Source: CAYSVN01 sp964434585 (GTDB lineage: Bacteria > Patescibacteriota > Gracilibacteria > Peribacterales > Peribacteraceae). From it: 6,112 nt of DNA. Below, piece after piece: positions 1 through 5,486 of the stretch (the stretch's first letter is position 1; every line of letters starts with the position of its first letter). Position numbers and translations under genes: made by a program. The DNA is taken from NCBI GenBank assembly GCA_964434585.1, contig CAYSVN010000068.1, forward strand, positions 1 through 6,112, in the 5' to 3' direction. The notes under the pieces are model-generated. The model searched no databases and was not told the origin of the DNA. It worked only from the letters and a program-made list of their open reading frames with translations.

Positions 1-2
1 TA

Positions 3-98
3 GAAGCTAAACGTAAGCGTGGTCCTGGTCGCCGTGGTGGTTTTAAAAAGAAAGCAGTCGCCAAAAAAAAGCCAGCAGCAAAGAAGAAAAAAGCATAA
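3..98 (+). CDS. C-terminal end of a basic, Lys/Ala-rich protein (5' truncated by window edge)
   Basis: An open frame enters from the left edge and ends in TAA at 96-98. The visible 31 residues begin EAKRKRGPGRRGG and end in a KKPAAKKKKA-type tail, so the segment is very basic and rich in Lys, Arg, Gly and Ala. Such disordered tails are common on nucleic-acid-binding proteins (ribosomal proteins, RNA helicases, pseudouridine synthases, topoisomerase I, histone-like proteins). Nothing here decides between them, so no function is assigned. The stop lies two bases before the ATG of the HIT gene, which suggests the two are in one operon with coupled translation. The evidence for it being real coding sequence is the intact frame, the biased composition and the tight junction with the next gene. 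Confidence 0.6.
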   Translation, partial: EAKRKRGPGRRGGFKKKAVAKKKPAAKKKKA

Positions 99-100
99 TC

Positions 101-541
101 ATGGCAGCCGATTGCCCATTTTGTAAACTGGTGTCTGGTAAGCTGGATGAATCTGTTTATTCCACACAGGATGATATTGTGTATGAAGATGACAATGTTG
201 TGGCATTTATTTGTTGTATACAATGGGAAGAAACTGCTGGCCATTGTTTAGTGATACCAAGAGTGCATTTTGAACAAGAAAAAGACCTGCCAGATGATAT
301 TGTTTTAGCTATTCACAACGCTTCTGTATTAGTAGGCAAAGGAATGTTAAAAGTTTATGGAGCAAATTCTTATTTTAATCGACAAAATAATGGTGCACCA
401 AGCCAAGATGTTTTTCATTACCATAAACATGTTCTACCTTGTTATGGAAATAGCTTTCAAGAAATACAGCGTAGTAAATATTCTATGATGAATGCTGTTG
501 AACGCAAACAGTATGCAGATAAATTAAAAGCCGCTCTGTAA
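101..541 (+). CDS. HIT family protein (histidine triad nucleotide-binding hydrolase)
   Basis: A 146-residue protein of normal size for a single-domain HIT/HINT protein. The triad FHYHKHVLP lies at residues 105-113, with H106, H108 and H110. By family analogy H108, the middle His, is the nucleophile that forms the nucleotidyl intermediate. The preceding NNGAPSQ (96-102) matches the usual substrate-binding run. C5 and C8 form the N-terminal CxxC that binds zinc in many bacterial members, and GHCLVIPRVH (47-56) is the conserved central strand. The family hydrolyses nucleoside phosphoramidates, dinucleoside polyphosphates or similar conjugates in the cytosol; the substrate here cannot be read. 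Two oddities: about eight extra residues between the CxxC and the YEDD segment, and CCIQWEETAGH where most members have a D-x-x-P-x-x-x-GH loop. The ATG is only two bases after the upstream stop with no strong Shine-Dalgarno, so translational coupling is likely. Assignment to the family is firm, the subfamily is not. Confidence 0.93.
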   Translation: MAADCPFCKLVSGKLDESVYSTQDDIVYEDDNVVAFICCIQWEETAGHCLVIPRVHFEQEKDLPDDIVLAIHNASVLVGKGMLKVYGANSYFNRQNNGAPSQDVFHYHKHVLPCYGNSFQEIQRSKYSMMNAVERKQYADKLKAAL

Positions 542-597
542 CATAGATTGCTATTCTATCCTTGATTTATAGTGTTACGTGAGTAAGATGGTTTCTT

Positions 598-1203
598 ATG
601 AGGATTGATCCTATGCCAGCAGATGCTTACGATCGTGGCTTTCATGCTGCTATTACAATTGCACCATTAGATGTAGATATGCTCACGGATACATTGGAGC
701 AACAATGGAAGCATAACCCTCTGCAGATAGAGGATTTAGATAAGCTCGACTACGGTAGAGTTATCTTTGATTTAAAACAGCAACGCTTACATATGAGAAA
801 ATTATTTCAACTGTTGCAAGGCGGAGATGTTGATATTTTAAATTTTTCTAATGATGGTTATTTATTTGCTTCTGTAGGAGTTCAATCTGCTTGGAAGAAT
901 TTTAATGCTTTTGAATCTCGTCGTATTAGTGAATACCTTGGTTTTAATATGATGGGACTGGAACATTATTTGTTTCTGCAATCTGTCTCCACAAAAATAA
1001 TTGATAAACAAGGCGCTACATGGTTAGCGGAATATGATAAACATGATACTTTTCCCGATTACCCTAAGGTACATAAAGGTGAACAATTAAGAGGTTATTA
1101 TAATCAATATAAACAAGAAATGGTCATTGATTCCTATGATCCCTATTACTATAGTAAATATTTAGGTTTTCGCGGAGAGCTATTTATTCCTAGTGTTACC
1201 TAG
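598..1203 (+). CDS. Uncharacterised 201-residue protein, Tyr-rich C-terminus
   Basis: I do not recognise this family. The product looks soluble: no signal peptide, no membrane segment, no Walker, HTH, Cys-cluster or catalytic signature. The middle is mixed alpha/beta in appearance. Residues 155-188 are strikingly Tyr-rich (nine Tyr in 34 residues, including DPYYYSKY). The short motif S-x-YLGF occurs twice, at residues 111-116 (nt 928-945) and 186-191 (nt 1153-1170), 75 residues apart, which may hint at a diverged internal duplication. The coordinates use the first in-frame ATG, but the next ATG at 613 (Met6) is preceded by GAGGA at 600-604 with an 8-base gap and may be the true start, giving 196 residues. 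The 56 bases separating it from the HIT gene contain no convincing terminator, so it may belong to the same transcript. Its TAG stop overlaps the stop of the convergent ATPase gene. Intact frame and neighbour-like codon use support a real gene; function unknown. Confidence 0.75.
   Translation: MRIDPMPADAYDRGFHAAITIAPLDVDMLTDTLEQQWKHNPLQIEDLDKLDYGRVIFDLKQQRLHMRKLFQLLQGGDVDILNFSNDGYLFASVGVQSAWKNFNAFESRRISEYLGFNMMGLEHYLFLQSVSTKIIDKQGATWLAEYDKHDTFPDYPKVHKGEQLRGYYNQYKQEMVIDSYDPYYYSKYLGFRGELFIPSVT
600..604 (+). promoter_or_regulatory. Possible Shine-Dalgarno (GAGGA) for an internal start at 613
   Basis: GAGGA at 600-604 sits eight bases before ATG 613, the spacing typical of a Shine-Dalgarno sequence. 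ATG 598 has no such element upstream. If used, it shortens the uncharacterised protein by five residues. It is the only SD-like run at good spacing I find before any start in the window. Confidence 0.4.
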
Positions 1204-3674
1204 CCAATCCTTCGGAGAATTTCTTTATCGACAAAGTCTTTTTGGCGACCGTATGTTAAGCGACTTAACTGTTTAAAGGCTTCGGCAGCTTCTGTGTCTT
1301 TTACAAAGGTTTTATCGAGCCATGGCTTTGGAACATCTAAGTTAAATGGGCGGCCAGCTTGGCCATTAACTGTTAATTTCATAGCAGCTTTAAAGGCTTC
1401 TAGGTTTACGAGGTCTTGGTCGCTATAAACTGGAGCCATTTGCTTAGCCATAACTTCACTATCGTCTGGGCCAATTTTGTAACACATCATCGTACCAACG
1501 TTACCAAAAATTGCACCTTTAAGGTTTGTTCCGCCAGACATTTTATCTTTGTTTTCTAACTGGTCGATGTATTGGTGAGCAAGTACAAGTCCAAGGCGAT
1601 ACTTACGAGCTTCCGAAAGAATACTTTCAATACTATCGGTTACAAAGTTTTGGAATTCATCGATGTATAAAAAGAAATCACGACGAGCACTAGATTCTTG
1701 GCTTTGACGACGCATGGCTGCAACCTGAATTTTTTGTACAGCAATCATACCAAGTAAGTTGGCATTAATATCACCAATTAAACCTTTAGAAAGGTTCATC
1801 AATAGAATTTTACCTTCGTCCATACATTTACCAATATCAAAGGCGCTACGGGTTTGTCCTACAATATTACGGATTAATTTATTAGTGTAAAACTGTCCAA
1901 ATTTCGCAGCAAAGTAGGGGATCATTTCACCTTTCTCACGCGCACCGGTTTGTGCCATTTGCTTGGTCCAGAAGTTTTTAACAATAGGGTTTTGTACTTT
2001 CGATACTTTATATTTTTGCCACTCTTCATCGGTAAACAGTTTTACTAAATCAGTAATGGCTCCACCCTCTTCTTTATCGGACATTAAGGTTAACACCCCA
2101 TTGCGGAAGTAGTCCTGAATACGCGGTCCAAATACTTCACTACCAAACATCTTAATCATCATGTTCATAGCATCAAGTGCAATAAGGTCCATCTCTTCAT
2201 CTGTTTGGGCTTCTAGTAAGTTTAAGCCCATTGGACGCTCGGTATCAGCAGGATTAAAGTAAATAACATCGTCAGCCCGTTCTCGTGGAATATATGGCAT
2301 AAGGTCTTCAATTAACGAGCCATGCGGGTCTACCACACATAACCCTTTACCATTATGAAAATCCTGCCTGGCCATTAATTGTTGAATAGAAGATTTACCA
2401 GTACCAGTTTGTCCAATAATATAAAAATGGCGGAAACGATCTTCGTTTTTCATATAGATTTGTTTCTTTTGACCACGGTAAACATTAGTACCTAAATAGA
2501 GGCCTTCTTCTGGAATATCTTTTGGAGCTGGAGCTACCGAACTTTTTTGCCACTTAATGTTATCTACTTTATTAAATTTAGAAATGGGAAAGTGAAATAA
2601 CGAAGCAAGCTCTGGTGTACCAAGCAACATAGTAGGGTAGCGCCACATTTGGTAAAACGTTCTATGAGGGTTGCGCGCCACAAAACGCTTCGTGGTATCA
2701 TTGCTATTCATGTTGCTACTGGTAAAACTATTACCTCTAATATTGGCAAATTGGGTAAACCCAGAAGAAATTGAATTCAAAATGGCATCCGCCCTACCAA
2801 TGGTATCGGCCGAAGCTACTAAGCGAATCGACGTTTTATAACCTGGTCCAGAAGCTTTAGTATCAAGCGCCTTAGAATACTCCTCTACAGCATTAGAGAC
2901 TCTGTCTTGCTCTTTATTAGAGCTTAAATCCTGATTGAATTGATCGCTATTAAACATTGCCGTCCAAAGACTCGCTAGCCAACTTAGTGGATTATACCAC
3001 TTAAACTTACTGGATGATTTTGGGTTGATAATTGCTCGCGCCTGCTTGTGGACTGTTGGCTGCCAGTTGTTTTTTACTGGCTGGATCATAAATTGTACTG
3101 CAGCTCCTTCTGTTTTTGTAATCTTAGAAAAAGCATTGGTAATAGCATTTAGTGGATCGGTTTTTAACTCGTTGTATGTCATAAAGGCATGACTAAATTT
3201 CTTTTCTGGATGAATGGTTTTACTGGCTACGTAACTCTCTGGGGTAAAAATATTGTAGTCTTCCACCTCGTCTACTACGGCGTCTGGGTAAAATGATGTT
3301 AATTGTTTTTCAACCAAGCCAAATATTTTTCGAGGACAACAAATAACAAATAAAATTTCACCGTCTAAAGCGGCGTATTCTAAAGAAAGAAATCCTTGCC
3401 CTTTCCACAAACGGTTAAGACCACTGTTATAAATACTATAAATAGATTGATACAAGTGGTCCATTACGCCTAAGAATTCGCGAAAGTCATTACTGGAAAA
3501 TTGCTCACTCATTTCTTCCTTATCTTCTTTTGTTTCTTTTTTCGGTATTAATACTTGTAAAAATACTAAACTTTGCTGTCTTTTTATATCATGTGCCTTA
3601 CGCACTATATAGATAATAACTCCTACTATAATAGATAGTAGAAGCAGGCCAGTGATACCAAATGTTGTTTGCAT
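1200..3674 (-). CDS. Membrane-anchored VirD4/TraG-like (type IV secretion coupling protein/HerA-type) ATPase
   Basis: An 824-residue protein. Residues about 7-24 (LLLLSIIVGVIIYIV region) form one N-terminal membrane helix followed by basic residues, so the bulk should be cytosolic. Residues about 60-370 form a large N-terminal region that I cannot assign. The ATPase core follows: Walker A GQTGTGKS at 421-428, VVDPHGSL at 447-454, Walker B FFLYIDEFQNF at 667-677 with D672 and E673, and a LAHQYIDQL sensor-like segment at 699-707 (Q701). The order and spacing match the VirD4/TraG/TraD and HerA/FtsK superfamily of hexameric motors that move DNA or protein at membranes using ATP. The C-terminal part (about 660-790) resembles the TraG/TraD C-terminal ATPase half. 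All key ATPase residues look intact. No relaxase, VirB4 or channel gene is visible beside it, so conjugation is not demonstrated. The ATG at 3674 is supported by the membrane helix directly after it; its upstream bases carry only weak SD-like sequence. Its TAG stop overlaps the convergent neighbour by four bases. Confidence 0.88.
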   Translation of the reverse strand: MQTTFGITGLLLLSIIVGVIIYIVRKAHDIKRQQSLVFLQVLIPKKETKEDKEEMSEQFSSNDFREFLGVMDHLYQSIYSIYNSGLNRLWKGQGFLSLEYAALDGEILFVICCPRKIFGLVEKQLTSFYPDAVVDEVEDYNIFTPESYVASKTIHPEKKFSHAFMTYNELKTDPLNAITNAFSKITKTEGAAVQFMIQPVKNNWQPTVHKQARAIINPKSSSKFKWYNPLSWLASLWTAMFNSDQFNQDLSSNKEQDRVSNAVEEYSKALDTKASGPGYKTSIRLVASADTIGRADAILNSISSGFTQFANIRGNSFTSSNMNSNDTTKRFVARNPHRTFYQMWRYPTMLLGTPELASLFHFPISKFNKVDNIKWQKSSVAPAPKDIPEEGLYLGTNVYRGQKKQIYMKNEDRFRHFYIIGQTGTGKSSIQQLMARQDFHNGKGLCVVDPHGSLIEDLMPYIPRERADDVIYFNPADTERPMGLNLLEAQTDEEMDLIALDAMNMMIKMFGSEVFGPRIQDYFRNGVLTLMSDKEEGGAITDLVKLFTDEEWQKYKVSKVQNPIVKNFWTKQMAQTGAREKGEMIPYFAAKFGQFYTNKLIRNIVGQTRSAFDIGKCMDEGKILLMNLSKGLIGDINANLLGMIAVQKIQVAAMRRQSQESSARRDFFLYIDEFQNFVTDSIESILSEARKYRLGLVLAHQYIDQLENKDKMSGGTNLKGAIFGNVGTMMCYKIGPDDSEVMAKQMAPVYSDQDLVNLEAFKAAMKLTVNGQAGRPFNLDVPKPWLDKTFVKDTEAAEAFKQLSRLTYGRQKDFVDKEILRRIG

Positions 3675-3712
3675 AGTTTTTCTATTACTATTGTACCGAA
3701 AATAGCGGAAAA

Positions 3713-3741
3713 ATGATAGTTTACCTTTTAAAATTCGACAA
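3713..3741 (-). promoter_or_regulatory. Predicted sigma70-like promoter of the VirD4/TraG-like ATPase gene
   Basis: Read on the (-) strand, TTGTCG (3741-3736) is followed by a 17-base spacer and TATCAT (3718-3713). These match the consensus at four and five of six positions. The expected start near 3706 leaves a leader of about 32 nt before ATG 3674. The -35 box overlaps that of the opposing rny promoter. A better -10 look-alike, TATAAT at 3748-3743, has no -35 at proper spacing. Confidence 0.5.
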
Positions 3742-3763
3742 AATTATAGTCATGAAGTATACT
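3735..3763 (+). promoter_or_regulatory. Predicted sigma70-like promoter of rny
   Basis: TCGACA (3735-3740), a 17-base spacer and TATACT (3758-3763) each match the sigma70 consensus boxes at five of six positions. This is the best (+) strand promoter I find in the 230-base gap. Transcription would begin near 3770, giving rny a leader of about 135 nt. Its -35 box shares five bases with the oppositely directed promoter of the ATPase gene, so one polymerase or regulator could influence both. Confidence 0.55.
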
Positions 3764-3839
3764 GATTTTACTTTTAGAGAAGGACTATTGGAAAGCGCTT
3801 ATCTTACTACAAATTCTTGATCTATCATCATCGAATATG

Positions 3840-3853
3840 CCCTTGATAAAGGG
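3840..3853 (+). other. Small hairpin in the predicted rny leader
   Basis: CCCTT (3840-3844) and AAGGG (3849-3853) can pair as a perfect five-base stem around a GATA loop. It lies about 50 bases upstream of the rny start and is followed by TTTCTTG, which is too poor in consecutive T to be a convincing intrinsic terminator. It could be an RNA processing or stability element, or chance in AT-rich DNA. The rest of the 3764-3904 leader shows no recognisable riboswitch, tRNA or T-box signature. Confidence 0.3.
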
Positions 3854-3904
3854 TTTCTTGTATTCTGTAAGCACACTCATTTATTTATTTTTACGCTTAT
3901 TACT

Positions 3905-5449
3905 ATGGAATATATACTATTAATCGTTGGTCTTGCACTAGGTGTTGGTGGAGGAAAGTTTTTATTTGGTAATGGAGACACTATTTCTCCAGAGTTACAG
4001 AATAAAATTAACGAAAAAGAAAATGAACTACGCAATTTAGAATCGAAGGCACGTAGTGCCCAAAGTGATGTTAAGGCTGCTGAAGCAGAGGCAAAAGCTA
4101 CTGCAAAAGAAATCGTAACTGACGCTAAACTTGAAGCGCAAAATATGCAAAACGAAATTGAAAAAAACCAAGCTCGTTTAGAAGAAAAAGAAAAAGGCCT
4201 CGATAGTATGGTTAAAGACATTGAAGCTCAGCGGGCTAAGGTTAACTCTCATTTAGAAGATGTAGAAACTATGAAAGCTGATTTAAGTGAAGCAAGTGCT
4301 AAACAACAAGAAGCTTTAGCTAAAGTTGCAAAGTTAACACCAACTCAAGCAAAAGAAAAATTAGAAGCAGAAATTGCAGAAGAATTCTCTGGCTATTTTG
4401 CAGAACAGGTTAAGCGTAAAAAAGCAGATATAGAAGAAGATTATGAGGAAAAAGCTCGTGATTTAATGGCTCAGGCCATGCAACGTTATGCCTCAGAAGT
4501 TGCTACAGAAAGCACTTCTACCATTGTGCAGCTGCCAAGTGATGATATTAAAGGTAAGATTATTGGTAAAGAAGGTCGCAATATTATTGCTTTAGAAAAC
4601 GCTACCGGTGTCGATATTATTATTGACGATACCCCTGGAGCAATTATTCTTGCTGGTTACGATTTAGCAAGGCGTTATGTTGCTAAAGTGGCCATTGAAG
4701 AACTTATTAAAGACGGTCGTATTCAACCAGCTCGTATTGAGGAAGTGGTAAACAAAATGAAAGAAAAAGTAAATAAAATGATGCTTGAATTTGGACGTCG
4801 TGCCGTAGAAGAGCTTGGTATTACTGGTTACCATCAAGATCTTTTGAAAATTCTAGGCCGGCTACGTTTCCGTACAAGTTATGGTCAAAATGTTTTAAAG
4901 CACTCTATTGAAATGGCGCACATTGGCCGTATGCTTGCTGAAGAAATGGGTGCAGACATTCCAACTATTGTTGAAGGATGTTTATTGCATGACATTGGTA
5001 AAGCATTAGACCATGAAGTAGCTGGTACACACGTAGAAATTGGGGTAGAAATTTGTAAGCGTTACAAAATTAAAGACGAAGTTACCCACTGTGTAGCTGC
5101 TCACCACGAAGATATTCCAATGGAAACTCCAGAAGCCTTTATTGTGGCTGCTGCTGATGCAATCTCTGGCGCGCGCCCTGGTGCCCGTCGTGAATCGTTT
5201 GAGGCATATGTTAAGCGCCTTAAAGAGTTAGAAGGTGTTGCTAAATCATTTGATGGTGTAGCAAGGTCGTTTGCTATTTCCGCTGGGCGTGAGGTTCGTG
5301 TTTATGTTGATACTAAAAAAATTAATGACTTAGAACAAGAAAAGCTTGCTAAAGATATTACTAAAAAAATTGAAAATGAGCTTAGTTATCCTGGTGTCAT
5401 TAAAGTGAATGTCATTCGTGAACGAAGAGTGGAGGGGGTAGCGAAGTAG
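3905..5449 (+). CDS. rny: Ribonuclease Y (membrane-tethered endoribonuclease)
   Basis: 514 residues, close to the roughly 520 usual for RNase Y. Domains run in the classic order. A Gly-rich N-terminal membrane helix at about 3-21 is followed by a long Glu/Lys/Ala-rich coiled coil at about 30-195. The KH RNA-binding domain spans about 205-270, with GKEG at 221-224 in KGKIIGKEGRN. The HD hydrolase domain starts near 330, with H333, the HD pair H362-D363 in LLHDIGK, H400/H401 in AAHHED and D418 in AADAISGARPGARRES. The C-terminal end, VIRERRVEGVAK, is typical. The enzyme makes metal-dependent endonucleolytic cuts that start mRNA decay, tethered at the inner face of the membrane. Catalytic and RNA-binding residues appear complete, so it should be active. 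ATG 3905 is supported by the membrane helix directly after it, yet the preceding 25 bases are pyrimidine/AT-rich with no Shine-Dalgarno. Transcribed alone and divergently from the ATPase gene; the leader may carry control signals. Confidence 0.97.
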   Translation: MEYILLIVGLALGVGGGKFLFGNGDTISPELQNKINEKENELRNLESKARSAQSDVKAAEAEAKATAKEIVTDAKLEAQNMQNEIEKNQARLEEKEKGLDSMVKDIEAQRAKVNSHLEDVETMKADLSEASAKQQEALAKVAKLTPTQAKEKLEAEIAEEFSGYFAEQVKRKKADIEEDYEEKARDLMAQAMQRYASEVATESTSTIVQLPSDDIKGKIIGKEGRNIIALENATGVDIIIDDTPGAIILAGYDLARRYVAKVAIEELIKDGRIQPARIEEVVNKMKEKVNKMMLEFGRRAVEELGITGYHQDLLKILGRLRFRTSYGQNVLKHSIEMAHIGRMLAEEMGADIPTIVEGCLLHDIGKALDHEVAGTHVEIGVEICKRYKIKDEVTHCVAAHHEDIPMETPEAFIVAAADAISGARPGARRESFEAYVKRLKELEGVAKSFDGVARSFAISAGREVRVYVDTKKINDLEQEKLAKDITKKIENELSYPGVIKVNVIRERRVEGVAK

Positions 5450-5458
5450 AGTAAGGTT

Positions 5459-5486
5459 AAAGAATGTAGTTAATTATGCATTTTTT
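5459..5486. terminator. Weak AT-rich terminator-like hairpin in a convergent gap
   Basis: In the 35 bases between rny and the convergent TPR gene, AAAGAATGTA (5459-5468) can pair with TATGCATTTT (5477-5486), counting two G-T pairs, around an eight-base loop. The 3' arm contains six T (5481-5486), as in an intrinsic terminator for rny; the opposite strand ends in a T-rich arm as well, so it might act in both directions. The stem has only one G-C pair, so the call is tentative. It overlaps the first bases of the TPR gene's TAA stop. Confidence 0.3.

Noticed and set aside
543..559. ATAGA/TCTAT hairpin after the HIT gene as a terminator
   Set aside because: A five-base, nearly all A-T stem with a seven-base loop and no T-tract afterwards.
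1205..1220. AATCCTTCGGAGAATT near-palindrome at the convergent junction as a shared terminator
   Set aside because: The stem is interrupted by a mismatch, has no T-tract, and lies inside the ATPase coding sequence.
3743..3748. A perfect TATAAT on the (-) strand as the ATPase promoter -10
   Set aside because: The position 17 bases upstream reads GTAAAA, which is not a -35 box; the TTGTCG-N17-TATCAT pair is better supported.
3788..3820. Ten-codon frame from TTG 3788 after an AGAAGGA run (possible leader peptide)
   Set aside because: The purine run is only three bases from the TTG, too close for normal initiation, and the frame is too short to distinguish from chance.
3675..3904. A tRNA, riboswitch or other structured RNA gene in the divergent gap
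   Set aside because: No T-loop GGTTCGAA-type sequence, no clover-leaf pairing and no known riboswitch core; the only clear stem is five base pairs.
3877..4221. A 114-codon open frame on the (-) strand, Ser/Phe-rich
   Set aside because: It lies antisense to the rny start and coiled-coil region; the Ser/Phe-rich product is what antisense reading of Glu/Lys/Ala codons gives, and it has no recognisable domain.
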